49,414 nt of DNA from positions 1 to 49,414 of the forward strand of contig JAHIYU010000122.1 in NCBI GenBank assembly GCA_018814885.1, read 5' to 3'. This DNA is from a bacterium (lineage in GTDB: Bacteria > Krumholzibacteriota > Krumholzibacteriia > LZORAL124-64-63). The position numbers and the translations under genes are program-made. Below, piece after piece: positions 34,999-43,981 of this stretch (position 1 is the first letter of the stretch; the number at the start of each line of letters is the position of its first letter). The notes under the pieces are model-generated. The model saw only the letters and a program-made list of their open reading frames with translations. It did no database searches and had not been told where the DNA came from.

Positions 34999-36092
34999 CA
35001 CGCACTCCTCTCCGCGGCGGCCGCGCGCAGGGGTTCCAGGACGCCCACCAGTCCCGAGGCGCCGTCGGCCAGGACGTCGAAGGCGGGCAGGCCCGTCTGC
35101 CCGGTGATGGCCGCGCAGGCCGCCGGGATCCCGGCGGCTTCGAGACCCTCGTGGTTCACGGTGACGGCCACCACCGGCCGGCCCGAGATCAGCTCCACGG
35201 CGCGGATCTGCGTGGGCAGGTCGTGCATCGCGAAGCCCGGGAAGCCGTCGTACTCCCGGCGCGCCGGCGCGTGCTGCATGACGACGGCCTGGGGCCGGCC
35301 CGCCGCCAGCAGCTCGAAGCCCCCGGGGTAGGCGGGATTCATGAGACTGCCCTGGCCCTCGAGCACGATCGCCTCGGCGTCGCTCTCCCGCCAGCAGGAC
35401 CACACCGCGTGCTCGATCTCGCCGGCGACGAAGTCGTTGATCAGCGAATCGAGGATGATGGCCCGGCGGGCGCCCTGCAGCCAGGCGGTCTGGCCGGTGC
35501 CCACCAGCTCGGCGCGGCGGCCGGCCTCGCGCCAGGCATCGACCAGCAGCCAGGCGGTGGTGCGCTTGCCCACGGCGGAATCGGTGCCCAGGATGGCCAC
35601 GCGGAAGGCCGCCACCTCGTCGATGCGGCCGTCGAAGAAGTGCAGTTCGGACCGCGGCGGCGTGCGGCGCACGTCGCGGATCTGCGCGCCGTATTCGCGG
35701 GCCAGGGCGGAGAACTCCGGATCCTCGGACAGGAAGTCGTGCAGGCCGCTGTCCACGCCGAGACCGGCCCGCAAGGCGTCGGCCACGTCCTTTCGGGCCG
35801 CGCCGGGCAGCCGCCCGCCGTCGGGCGCCAGTCCCACCACGAAGTGGGTGGCCGGACCGCCGGATCGCGCGGCGGCGTCGAGGGCCGCCCGCAGATCGGC
35901 GACCACGGGGATGCCCCGCGGCCGGCCGTCGAGCACCTCGCCCGCGTCGCGCCCGGCCCAGGTCCCGTCTATCACGGCGGCCACGTCGTAGCGCTCGCTG
36001 CGGCGCACCAGCCCGTGGGCGGTCTTGCCGTTGGTGGTGTTGAAGGCGCCCCGGCAGTAGACCACGGCGCGCCCCTCGGGCTTGCGGGTCAC
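34998..36092 (-). CDS. DUF1611 (DgcN-like) protein with P-loop domain
   Basis: 364 residues from GTG 36092, which overlaps the stop of the upstream PLP-enzyme gene (GTGA). The N-terminal Rossmann-like domain (VVYCRGAFNTTNGKTAHGLVR, ERYDVAAVIDG) and the P-loop domain (VAILGTDSAVGKRTTAWLL, VLEGQGSL, VMQHAPARR) are the DUF1611 layout. Members named DgcN N-acetylate D-glutamate and work with the racemase DgcA. Here an enolase-superfamily enzyme lies two genes downstream in the same operon. The four-gene unit is tightly overlapped, implying joint function. Confidence 0.8.
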   Translation of the reverse strand: MTRKPEGRAVVYCRGAFNTTNGKTAHGLVRRSERYDVAAVIDGTWAGRDAGEVLDGRPRGIPVVADLRAALDAAARSGGPATHFVVGLAPDGGRLPGAARKDVADALRAGLGVDSGLHDFLSEDPEFSALAREYGAQIRDVRRTPPRSELHFFDGRIDEVAAFRVAILGTDSAVGKRTTAWLLVDAWREAGRRAELVGTGQTAWLQGARRAIILDSLINDFVAGEIEHAVWSCWRESDAEAIVLEGQGSLMNPAYPGGFELLAAGRPQAVVMQHAPARREYDGFPGFAMHDLPTQIRAVELISGRPVVAVTVNHEGLEAAGIPAACAAITGQTGLPAFDVLADGASGLVGVLEPLRAAAAERSA

Positions 36093-37192
36093 GCCGATTT
36101 CCTTCCGGTGAGAATCGCGACGTAGCGATCGCCGGGCAGCGGTTCCTGCTGGTTGCGCGCCAGCAGCACGAGCAGGCCGGCCGTCGACGCCGGCAGCACG
36201 TTGAGGCCCTCCCGGTCGCGCAGCATGCGGGCGCAGTCGAGCATGGCCTTGTCGCTGGCGTCCGCGGCCCAGCCGCCGGTCGAGCGGATGGCCTCCAGCG
36301 CCAGGTCGCCGTCGATGGAATGCCAGTTGACGAGGGGCTCGTTGACCGCCGTCTCCTTGATGCGCTCCGGCGGCAGGTCGGCGCACTCCGGCAGGTTCTT
36401 GCGCCAGGCCACGACGATGGGGTTCTTGCCGTGGGACGAGCCGCAGACCAGGTGCGGCACGCGCGAGGTCTTGCCGCGGCGGTAGAGGCTGACGAAACCG
36501 TGGTAGATGCCGGCCAGGGTGGTGCCGTTGGACACCGGCACCGCGACCGCGACCGGCGCGTCGCGCAGCTCGTCGTAGATCTCGTAGGCGATGCCGCCGT
36601 AGGCCTGCAGCTGCAGCAGGGTGTTGGCCCCGCCGGGATTGGCGTCGTAGATCTCGTCCTTCTGGGCGCGTTCGCCGGAGACGAGGACGGCGTTCTCGTA
36701 GTCGCCCGGCACGCACTCGATCTCGGCGCCGAGCTCCACCATCTCCTTCTCGCGTCCGGTATGGTAGCCGGCCGGTATGTAAACGATGCAGCGCAGGCCC
36801 GACAGGCGCGCGGCCATGGCGGTGGCCACGCCGTAGTTGCCGCAGGTGGCGACGGTCATGGCGTCGAAACCGCGACGCATGGCGTCCAGGGCCTGGGCGA
36901 AGGCGATGCGGTCCTTCTGGGTGCCGCTGGGATTGCTGCCCTCGAACTTGAGGAAGATCTGCCGCAGGCCGCTGCTGCGCTCCACGTTGCGCGCGCGGGC
37001 GATGGTCGTGTCGCCGACCTCGCTCTCGAAGATGTCCTCGAAGGCGGCGAGGCGTTCATCCAGCGGCTTGTCCTGGTCCGCCGCCACCAGGTGCTGGGTG
37101 CCGTACCTGTCCCCGAGGTCTGCGCTGGCGGCGGAGGCGCCGTCCAGGAGGATGAAACCCGGGTCGGGTCTGGGGGTCCGTTCGTCGACCAT
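36089..37192 (-). CDS. Threonine synthase-like PLP-dependent enzyme (fold type II)
   Basis: 367 residues from ATG 37192 with AAAGGA 8 nt upstream. The PLP lysine is in FEGSNPSGTQKDR. The phosphate-binding glycine region is VPVSNGTTLAG, and TCGNYGVATAMAARLSG is the asparagine-loop motif of tryptophan-synthase-beta-family enzymes. Threonine synthase, dehydratase and diaminopropionate or cysteate synthase-like activities all use this fold. Being first in an operon with DUF1611, PP-loop/creatininase and epimerase genes, it is more likely to make or break an unusual amino acid than to be housekeeping ThrC. No other threonine genes are nearby. Confidence 0.8.
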   Translation of the reverse strand: MVDERTPRPDPGFILLDGASAASADLGDRYGTQHLVAADQDKPLDERLAAFEDIFESEVGDTTIARARNVERSSGLRQIFLKFEGSNPSGTQKDRIAFAQALDAMRRGFDAMTVATCGNYGVATAMAARLSGLRCIVYIPAGYHTGREKEMVELGAEIECVPGDYENAVLVSGERAQKDEIYDANPGGANTLLQLQAYGGIAYEIYDELRDAPVAVAVPVSNGTTLAGIYHGFVSLYRRGKTSRVPHLVCGSSHGKNPIVVAWRKNLPECADLPPERIKETAVNEPLVNWHSIDGDLALEAIRSTGGWAADASDKAMLDCARMLRDREGLNVLPASTAGLLVLLARNQQEPLPGDRYVAILTGRKSA

Positions 37193-37429
37193 GCGCCGGT
37201 CCTTTCATTGGTCCCGGCGCCGCAACCCGCCGGGATCTCGGCGAAGTACACCACAAGGCGCGAACACGCGCAACAGGCGCGATGACAGGCGCGGGTCGGA
37301 CTCGCGGCCGAGACCACCGTCCGGCAACGCAGGCCCAAGATCGAGGTGCGCGGGACGAGCATCAGCGCAAGTGTCTGCGCTACGATCAGGCTGGCGAGGG
37401 CGAGGTGAACTACGTGGCGAGATTTTCGG

Positions 37430-37457
37430 TTGACCGCCTATCCCTCCCCCATAGACT
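37430..37457 (+). promoter_or_regulatory. Possible promoter of the membrane glycosyltransferase
   Basis: TTGACC 37430-37435, a 16-nt spacer, TAGACT 37452-37457, 115 nt before the start at 37573. The 37193-37429 part of this divergent gap is GC-rich with no further features recognised. Confidence 0.4.
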
Positions 37458-37572
37458 GGCCGTCGAGCGGGCTCCTCTATCACTCGACGGCGATGCACTG
37501 TCCCGGACGGCGCCGGCAACCCGCTGCCACATTCCGATAAGGGCATTAGTCCCTGTCCCGAGGTGCACCGTC

Positions 37573-39345
37573 ATGTCCGCCCGTTCCAAACCCGCCCGGA
37601 CCGGCCCGCCCGCCGCGCCGCCCCGGAGGCGCCGGGGAGGCCTGTCGCCCGTCGTCTGGGTGATCGCGGCGGCCTTGCTGATGCGGCTGTGGTTGCTGCT
37701 GGATGTGCGGGACGCACCTTTCTGGCTGACGCCGACCGTGGACGAGATCGGCTTCATCCAGCTGGCCGAGATGCTGCGCAGCGGCACGCCCCTGCCCTTC
37801 GGCGCCTACTACGTGGCGCCGGGCTACGCCTATCTGCTGGCGGGCATCCTGGCCGCGGGCGGCGAGCCGATCTGGGCCAAGTACCTGCAACTGGCCATCG
37901 GCGTGCTCAACGCGGCACTCGTCTTCCTGCTGGGACGACGTTTCTTCGGATACCGCGCAGGCGTGGCGGCCGGCCTGCTCTGGGCGGTCTATCCGGCCGC
38001 CCTCTTCCACGAAGTGCTCCTGCTCAAACCGACCCTGACCGTCTGCTGCAGCCTCGTGGGGTTGGCGTGCGTGACGCGGGCGGACGGCGACACCCGACCC
38101 TGGCGCTGGCTGGTGGCGGGCATGGCCTTCGGCGCGGCGTCCCTGCTGCGCGGCGAGATGGTCGCCGTGGGCCTCGGTTTGGCCGCAGGAGGTTTGCTGG
38201 CCCGGCGCCGCGGCCGGCCCGGCGCGGCCGGCTGGCCGGGCCCGGTGTTGCTGGTGGTGGGGCTGGTCGGTGTCGTGGCCGTGCCGACTGTCCAGAATCT
38301 GCGCGGCTGCGGAAACCTGGTACCGGTGGCCTATGGCGGCGGCACCAACTTCTACATCGGCAACCACGACGGTGCGGACGGTTCCTATCTGCCCCTGCGC
38401 CACGACCGCAGCGATGTCCTCTTCGAGGAAAGCGACGCCATCGGCCTGGCCCGCCGCGCGAAGGGCGGCGACCTCGGACCGGCCGGCGTCTCCCGCCACT
38501 GGTATGGCGAGGGTCTCGGCTGGTGGGTCAAGCAGCCGGCCGCAGCCGTCGCCCTTACGGTCAAGAAGGCGTTGCTGGTCTGGGGACGCTGGGAAGGTTA
38601 CGACGTGCTCTCGCTGCCCCTGGCCGGGCGTTGGGTGCTGCCCCTGCGCGACCCCGTCCTCCGCCCGGTGCTGTTGCTGCCCCTGGCCCTGGTCGGGCTG
38701 TGGGTCAGCCGCCGGCGGCGCGAACTGTGGCCGCTGCGGATCTTCCTGCTGGTCAGCTGGCTGGCGCTGAGCCTCTTCTTCCTCTTCGAGCGCTTCCGTC
38801 TGCCCCTGACCGCCGTGGCGCTGGTCTTCACCGGCTACTTGTTGATCGCCGCCTGGGACGCGTGGCGGGCCGGTCGCCGCACTTCCGTGCTGCTGGGACT
38901 GGCGGCCGTCGCCGCGATCGCTGCGCTGCTGGCCTTGCCCTCGGTCCAGCGCAACGAGGCGGTCCTGCACGTCAATGTCGGCAACATGCTCCTGCAACAG
39001 GGCCGTTTCGAGGAGGCCCTGGCCGAGTACCGCATCGTGCAGCGGCGCTCGCCCTCGTCGGGCCGGGTGTTGATCAACATGGCCAACGCCCAGTGGGCCC
39101 TGGGCCGCGCCGACGAGGCGCTGGCCTCGCTGGACGGCGCCCTGTCCTTCCTGCGCTACGAAGCCCAGCGCAGGGGCCGTCCCTCGGTCGAGGAGATGCT
39201 CTACTGCCACGAGATGGCCGGCGACATCCAGGCCGCCGCGGGCCGCGCCGGGCCCGCGGCGGAACACTACCGCGCCGCACTGGTGCTAGCGCCGGAGCAT
39301 CCGCGGTTGAAGGGCAAGCTGGATCGGGTCGGCGGCGGGCAGTGA
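37573..39345 (+). CDS. PMT/ArnT-like integral membrane glycosyltransferase with C-terminal TPRs
   Basis: 590 residues; ATG 37573 has GAGG at 37560-37563. A basic, proline-rich N-terminus is followed by about ten transmembrane segments. The first lumenal loop has the acidic pair DE in TPTVDEIGFIQLAEML, where GT-C enzymes keep catalytic aspartate/glutamate residues, and YYVAPGYAYLLAGIL resembles the PPxY-type region. After the last membrane helix (about residue 460) come two or three TPR-like repeats (VNVGNMLLQQGRFEEALAEYRIVQRRSP). Probably a dolichyl/polyprenyl-phosphate-sugar-dependent transferase acting at the membrane; donor and acceptor are unknown. Confidence 0.8.
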   Translation: MSARSKPARTGPPAAPPRRRRGGLSPVVWVIAAALLMRLWLLLDVRDAPFWLTPTVDEIGFIQLAEMLRSGTPLPFGAYYVAPGYAYLLAGILAAGGEPIWAKYLQLAIGVLNAALVFLLGRRFFGYRAGVAAGLLWAVYPAALFHEVLLLKPTLTVCCSLVGLACVTRADGDTRPWRWLVAGMAFGAASLLRGEMVAVGLGLAAGGLLARRRGRPGAAGWPGPVLLVVGLVGVVAVPTVQNLRGCGNLVPVAYGGGTNFYIGNHDGADGSYLPLRHDRSDVLFEESDAIGLARRAKGGDLGPAGVSRHWYGEGLGWWVKQPAAAVALTVKKALLVWGRWEGYDVLSLPLAGRWVLPLRDPVLRPVLLLPLALVGLWVSRRRRELWPLRIFLLVSWLALSLFFLFERFRLPLTAVALVFTGYLLIAAWDAWRAGRRTSVLLGLAAVAAIAALLALPSVQRNEAVLHVNVGNMLLQQGRFEEALAEYRIVQRRSPSSGRVLINMANAQWALGRADEALASLDGALSFLRYEAQRRGRPSVEEMLYCHEMAGDIQAAAGRAGPAAEHYRAALVLAPEHPRLKGKLDRVGGGQ

Positions 39346-39447
39346 GAACTCCGCGCGCCGGCGCATCGTGATTGCCGGGCGCTCGCAATCCTGCGTACGC
39401 ACCCCGATCCCCCCTTCGCCGGAACCCCCGTGCCCGACCCTGTAAAA

Positions 39448-39575
39448 GTGCGGGCGTAAGCGACACTGTATTGGCGGCTCTGAGCGAGCAAAGCGAGCGA
39501 AGCAGCAAGAAAGCCCGCCTCGAACGAGGCGGGCTTTCGCGCGCGGAGCCGAAACAGTGTCGCTTACCCCCGCAC
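39448..39575. repeat. 128-bp inverted-repeat element enclosing a terminator
   Basis: A 22-nt arm at 39448-39469 is repeated inverted at 39554-39575 with 21 of 22 matches (core GTAAGCGACACTGT). CGGCTC/GAGCCG and other short pairs continue inward to the terminator hairpin. The right arm covers the stop codon of citF (39564-39566), so the element provides the end of that gene. The structure suggests a small MITE-like or REP-like insertion. Confidence 0.6.
39510..39537. terminator. Bidirectional intrinsic terminator
   Basis: AAAGCCCGCCTCG and CGAGGCGGGCTTT (39510-39522 and 39525-39537) are perfect 13-bp arms ending in A/T runs. It lies between the convergent glycosyltransferase and citF genes and can stop both. 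Confidence 0.8.
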
Positions 39576-41120
39576 CTCCCGTACGCAGTCGATGACGGTC
39601 CCGTCCACCCACTTGATGGCGGCGACGACCTTCTCCCCCAGGTCCGGAGGCGTCGGCGGCCCGCCCACGATCTCCTCCACCTCGGCCTTGATCTCGGCGA
39701 TGGGCCGGATGGGCAGCGACGAGCCGCGCACGGCCTCGATCAGGTCCCGCCGCTGCGGATTGATCGCGATCCCGCGCTCGGTCACCACCACGTCGATCAG
39801 TTCGCCGGGCCCGCACAGGGTGGTCACGCGGTCCACCAGCACGGGGATGCGGTCGCGGAAGCTCGGGATGGGCAGGATGGTGCACCTGGCGGTCAGGCAG
39901 TTCATCCAGCCGCCGATGCCGTGCAGCAGGCGGCCGTCGCTGTGGGTGACCACGTTGGCGTTGAAGCCCGAGTCCACTTCGGTGGCGCCCAGGACCACCG
40001 CGTCGAGCATGCTGGCGAAGTTGCCCTTGCCGTGCCAGTTGTAGCTGGTGAAGGGGCTCGTGTTCACGTGGCCGGGGTTCTCGCGCATGCTGCGCACGCC
40101 CTCCAGATCGAAGGTCTGGCCGTCGAGGATGTAGTCGGTGAGCCCCTCCTCGAGCATGTCGACGAGGTACTGGGTTGAGCCGCCGCGCACGAAGCGGGCC
40201 CTGACACCCTTCTCGCGCATGATGTCGCGCAGGAAGATGGCGAAGCTCAGGGCCGTGCCGCCGGCGCCGGCCTGGAACGAGAAGCCGTCGCGGACGATGC
40301 CCGCCTCCTCGCAGAAGCGCGCGGTCAACTCGGCGATCAGCAGCCGGTCGGGGGACCTCGTCACCTCGGTGGTGCCCGAGACGATCTTGTCCGCGTCGCC
40401 TATCCGGTCCATGACCACGACCTGGTCCACGTTGTTGCCCTGGATTTGCCAGGGGATGCAGGGGAAGTCGACCAGGTTGTCGGTGACCACGACCACGTGG
40501 TCGGCGTAGATCGAATCCGCCAGGGCGAAGCCGAGCAGGCCGCAGGCGGTGGGACCGCGGTCGCCGGTGGCGTTGCCGAAGGGATCGGCCGTGGGCGCGG
40601 CGATCACCGCGATGTCGATGTGCACCTCGCCGTCCTGGATGGCCTGCCAGCGGCCGCCGTGGCTGCGCAGCACGCCCATGCCGCGCATCTTGCCCTCGCT
40701 GCAGTAGGCGCCGAGCGGGCCGTTCATGCTCCCCTCGATGTGGTGGATGACGCCGCTGTCCATCAGCTCGATCAGGGGCGCGTGGCAGGGGAACGCCGCG
40801 CTCGGGAACCAGCGCAGACCCTTGGCCCCCGCCGCGGCCGCGGCGGCGAAGACCGCGTTGGCCACGTGGTCGCCGTTGCGCAGGTGGTGGTGGCTGCTGA
40901 CGGTCATGCCGTCGCGCAGCCCGGCGTTCGCCAGCGCCGTTCCGAGATCCTTGACCACCTTGTAGCCGTCGACCGGATAGTCGCTGCAGGTGGGGACGGG
41001 CGGCGCGGCCTTGTGGCCGGTCGGCCGATGGGCGCCGACCCCCTCGAAGGGGACGGCGGCGGCGCCGTTGATCTCGACGGGGACATCGCGTCCCGCGGCG
41101 TTGGTGACCAGCTTCGTCAT
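39564..41120 (-). CDS. citF: Citrate lyase alpha subunit (citrate CoA-transferase)
   Basis: 518 residues, the CitF length. Family stretches include MTVSSHHHLRNGD, IEGSMNGPLGAY, SGTTEVTRSPDRLLIAE, GAGGTALSFAIFLRD and RGGSTQYLVDMLEEG. CitF transfers the acetyl-ACP thioester to citrate, forming citryl-ACP in the citrate lyase complex. It forms a minus-strand unit with a redox-type small protein and a CitD-CitE fusion. CitC, CitX and CitG, needed for prosthetic-group maturation, are not in the window. The gene ends inside an inverted repeat that supplies its stop codon. Confidence 0.9.
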   Translation of the reverse strand: MTKLVTNAAGRDVPVEINGAAAVPFEGVGAHRPTGHKAAPPVPTCSDYPVDGYKVVKDLGTALANAGLRDGMTVSSHHHLRNGDHVANAVFAAAAAAGAKGLRWFPSAAFPCHAPLIELMDSGVIHHIEGSMNGPLGAYCSEGKMRGMGVLRSHGGRWQAIQDGEVHIDIAVIAAPTADPFGNATGDRGPTACGLLGFALADSIYADHVVVVTDNLVDFPCIPWQIQGNNVDQVVVMDRIGDADKIVSGTTEVTRSPDRLLIAELTARFCEEAGIVRDGFSFQAGAGGTALSFAIFLRDIMREKGVRARFVRGGSTQYLVDMLEEGLTDYILDGQTFDLEGVRSMRENPGHVNTSPFTSYNWHGKGNFASMLDAVVLGATEVDSGFNANVVTHSDGRLLHGIGGWMNCLTARCTILPIPSFRDRIPVLVDRVTTLCGPGELIDVVVTERGIAINPQRRDLIEAVRGSSLPIRPIAEIKAEVEEIVGGPPTPPDLGEKVVAAIKWVDGTVIDCVREVRG

Positions 41121-41137
41121 GTCGGGCTCCCTCGCTG

Positions 41138-41572
41138 TCAGAGCATTTCGACCAGTATCCCGGCTGCCGCGCGCACGCTGTCGGGACAGGTGCCCGCGAA
41201 GATGTCCTCCGCCTGGGCCCGCGCGAACCCTTCCGGCTGCGAGATGTCCACTCCCAGCAGCTCGGTGCAGGACGTCGACCGCCGCCGCTCGCGGAACCGG
41301 CGGATGAACTCGCGCGACAGGTTTCGCACGCGCTCGTTGGCAGCGTCGTCGTCGGGACGCGTGCCGCCGTAACGCAGCCCAAGCACCAGCAGCGCCCCGT
41401 TCAGGGCCCCGCAGGGGCCGTCCGTCAGCATCATGCCGCCGCCCAGGGGATCGGCCAGACGCAACGCCTCGTCGCGGTCGGTGCCCAGGGTCGGCGCGAA
41501 CGCCGCCAGCACCGACTGGGCGCAGTTGTAGCCCGCGTCGAAGAGCGCCGCGGCGGTCTCGATGCGCTGCAC
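41138..41572 (-). CDS. C_GCAxxG_C_C-family protein
   Basis: 144 residues from GTG 41572, with GAGG 7 nt upstream and two nt after the citDE stop. Conserved cysteines occur as GYNCAQSV, MLTDGPCGALNGALLVLG (a GPCGAxxG motif), TSCTELLG and AGTCPDSV. This is the C_GCAxxG_C_C family of small putative redox or metal-binding proteins. Its position between citD-citE and citF suggests a link with citrate lyase, which is unusual; no activity can be assigned. Confidence 0.8.
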   Translation of the reverse strand: MQRIETAAALFDAGYNCAQSVLAAFAPTLGTDRDEALRLADPLGGGMMLTDGPCGALNGALLVLGLRYGGTRPDDDAANERVRNLSREFIRRFRERRRSTSCTELLGVDISQPEGFARAQAEDIFAGTCPDSVRAAAGILVEML

Positions 41573-41574
41573 GT

Positions 41575-42798
41575 CTAGACCTCTTCCCCGGCTTCCCGCC
41601 AAGTCTCGCCGATCATGCCGGTGGCCAGGGCCAGGTCGATCACCGTGTGGGCGCGCTTGACCACCGGCGCGTCGATCATCTTGCTGCCCATGGACACCAC
41701 CCCCAGGCCGGCTGCCTCGGCCTCCTCGAAGGCCCTCACGATGGCCTGGGCTCTCTCCAGTTCGCCGGGCGCGGGCGCGAAGGCCGCGTGGATCGGGGCG
41801 ATCTGCCGTGGATGGATGCAGCCCTTGCCCACGAAGCCCAGGGCCTTGGCCTCGCGCACCGAGGCGATCAGGCCCGCGGTGTCGGCCACGTCGCTGAACA
41901 CGGTGTCGATGGGCTGCACGCCCGCCGCCACCGCGCCGTTGATCACCTGGCTGCGCGCCCAGAACGATTCGCGCCCCTCCAGGGTGCGGGGCGCGCCGAT
42001 GTCGGCCGTGTAGTCCTCGAGCCCGATGGACAGCGCCACGATGCTCGGCGTCGCCGCGGCGATCTCGTGGGCGCGCCAGGCGCCCAGCGCCGACTCGACG
42101 ATGGGCAGCAGGTAGATCTCGCCGTCGAGGCCGCGCGCGCTGCGGATGGCCTCGATGCGCTCGTCCACCGCCGTGAGCTGGTCGGGGTCCTCCACCTTGG
42201 GGACCAGGATCACGTGCGGGTTGTGGGGCACGACCCAGTCCAGGTCCTCCAGCCCGCGCGCGCCCTGGTTGATGCGGACCATGCGCTCGGCGCCCAGGAA
42301 GTCCACCTGGCGCAGGGCGTTGCGCACGATCACGCGGGCGGCGTCCTTCTCCGCCGGCGCGACGGCGTCCTCCAGGTCGAGGATCAGGCCGTCGGGCGCG
42401 TGCAGTCCCGCGTTGACGAAGAGCTTGGGCTGGTTGCCCGGCAGGTAGAGACGTGTCCGGCGCAGGCGGTCGCGGGTGGTGCCGCAGGTGCAGCAATCGC
42501 GCATCCCGGGCAGGAACTCGGCCGTCAGCCCCGGATCGGCGCGGCGCGCGGCGCACTCGAGCCGCGCGTCGATGACGAAGGGCAGCGCGCCCTGGTCCTC
42601 GATCGCCACGGCGGCATGGGCGATGCCCAGGGCGGTGCAGCCCTCCGCCAGGCGCGTGCGGATCCGGTCGCCGTACAGGCCGGCCACCTTGCTCTGCAGG
42701 GCGATCTCCAGCCCGCCCTCGTCGCGCAACTCGATTGCAATCCAGCAGTCCGAGCGCACCTGCGGTCCGCGACTGCCCGCCTCTCCCCTGCGTCCCAT
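41575..42798 (-). CDS. Citrate lyase gamma-beta fusion (CitD acyl carrier + CitE)
   Basis: 407 residues from ATG 42798, with an AGGTGG site upstream; the frame opens further at 42870. The first ~95 residues resemble CitD, the acyl carrier. Ser16 in VRSDC is at the place of the serine that carries the phosphoribosyl-dephospho-CoA group (GxxESxD in CitD). The rest is CitE (TRLYLPGNQPKLF, GLILDLEDAVAPAEKDAAR, VLVPKVEDPDQL, IGLEDYTADIG, GKGCIHPRQI), which cleaves citryl-ACP to oxaloacetate and acetyl-ACP. CitD and CitE are normally separate genes, so the fusion is notable. Confidence 0.8.
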   Translation of the reverse strand: MGRRGEAGSRGPQVRSDCWIAIELRDEGGLEIALQSKVAGLYGDRIRTRLAEGCTALGIAHAAVAIEDQGALPFVIDARLECAARRADPGLTAEFLPGMRDCCTCGTTRDRLRRTRLYLPGNQPKLFVNAGLHAPDGLILDLEDAVAPAEKDAARVIVRNALRQVDFLGAERMVRINQGARGLEDLDWVVPHNPHVILVPKVEDPDQLTAVDERIEAIRSARGLDGEIYLLPIVESALGAWRAHEIAAATPSIVALSIGLEDYTADIGAPRTLEGRESFWARSQVINGAVAAGVQPIDTVFSDVADTAGLIASVREAKALGFVGKGCIHPRQIAPIHAAFAPAPGELERAQAIVRAFEEAEAAGLGVVSMGSKMIDAPVVKRAHTVIDLALATGMIGETWREAGEEV

Positions 42799-43073
42799 GC
42801 TTCCACCTCGCGTGGTGAGTAGACCCTGGCCCACATCGCGTATGATGGCCCGCAGAGCCTTATTAGGCAAGATAATCGGGCCGGGCGGGCGCCGCGATCT
42901 CCCGGCGTTCCGCAGGTATTTGTGCGTCTGTTCCGACGATGAACGCGATCCGGGAGCACGATTTTTTTTTTCAAAATCCGTTCAACACGCTGCGACTTCT
43001 GCCGATTCAACGGGAACAGGGCTGTACTGGGCGTCGAAGCACGGTCCGCCACATCATTCGGGAGAACACGAGC

Positions 43074-43436
43074 ATGAAGATCCTGATCGTAGACGACTCG
43101 CGAGCCATGCGTCGCATCATCCAGCGCACGCTGCGGCAAGCCGGTTTCAAGGGTTACGAGATCGTGGAGGCCGAGAACGGCGCCGAGGCGCTCGATCTGG
43201 TCAGGAGCGAGAGCCCCGATCTCATCCTGTCCGACTGGCACATGCCGGTCATGTCCGGCCTCGAGTTCAAGCGGGCCCTCAACGAGGCGGACCTCGATAT
43301 TCCGTTCGGTTTCATCACATCCGAGAACACGCTGGAGATGCGCGCGGTGGCCGCCGAGGCCGGCGCCGATTTCCTGCTGGCCAAACCGTTCACGCCTAAC
43401 GACATGGCTCAAGCACTGGGGTTGTTCGTCACGTGA
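43074..43436 (+). CDS. CheY-like response regulator
   Basis: 120 residues from ATG 43074, with GGGAG about 10 nt upstream; the frame opens earlier without a plausible start. A single receiver domain has acidic pair D7/D8 (ILIVDDSRAM), phospho-acceptor D54 (LILSDWHMP), T/S in FITSEN and K in LLAKPF. The stop overlaps the next gene, which is CheC-like. The 42799-43073 gap holds a T10 tract (42962-42971) and a GCCTTATTAGGC palindrome but no gene. Confidence 0.88.
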   Translation: MKILIVDDSRAMRRIIQRTLRQAGFKGYEIVEAENGAEALDLVRSESPDLILSDWHMPVMSGLEFKRALNEADLDIPFGFITSENTLEMRAVAAEAGADFLLAKPFTPNDMAQALGLFVT

Positions 43437-43981
43437 TGTTGACATCGATGATCGAAAGCCTCGCGAGGGACGTCTCGCAGGAGCTGCCTGCGGACGGACT
43501 GACGCACGCGACGGAAGCCGTGATCGAGACCTGCGACGTGCAGCTCGGCTGGTCGTTCGCCCCTGCCGACGGCCCGGCTGCGGGGCCCGCGACGTCTCCG
43601 TGCTGCGGCAGCGCCATCGCGCTGACCTCCGACGACGGCACCTGGCTCCTGATCGCCCTCTGCGACCTCGACTCCGCCCGGCGCCTGACGCGCGCCCTCT
43701 TCGCCATGGACGACTACGACGACGTGATGATCGAGGACACGGCCGACGCCCTGAACGAGATCATGAACGTGTCGGCCGGCGTCTTCAAGTCGCACCGTGA
43801 CAGGCGCGGCGAGAAGCTCAGCATCGGCCTGCCGACCTATCTCGACGGCGACGAGACGGCCTGCCGCCCGAGCGATCGCGTCGCGCGCAGTTCCCGGTTG
43901 CTCTGCACCGACGACGACGCCTGCATCCGCGTCATCGCCTTCTGGCGGGAAGGATCCGACAGTGGCCGTCTGCATGCCTGA
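43436..43981 (+). CDS. CheC/CheX-like phosphatase-fold protein
   Basis: 181 residues; ATG 43436 overlaps the cheY stop. The CheC/CheX signature E-x-x-N occurs as E108-I-M-N111 in ALNEIMNVSAGVFKS, the residues that dephosphorylate CheY-P in characterised relatives. The N-terminal half is more divergent, and a single E-x-x-N is seen, as in CheX. Direct coupling to the upstream CheY suggests that protein is its partner. The stop overlaps the start of the next gene. Confidence 0.75.
   Translation: MLTSMIESLARDVSQELPADGLTHATEAVIETCDVQLGWSFAPADGPAAGPATSPCCGSAIALTSDDGTWLLIALCDLDSARRLTRALFAMDDYDDVMIEDTADALNEIMNVSAGVFKSHRDRRGEKLSIGLPTYLDGDETACRPSDRVARSSRLLCTDDDACIRVIAFWREGSDSGRLHA

Noticed and set aside
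42962..42971. T10 tract as a terminator
   Set aside because: No GC-rich hairpin precedes it; it lies in the leader of cheY and may simply be a slippery tract.
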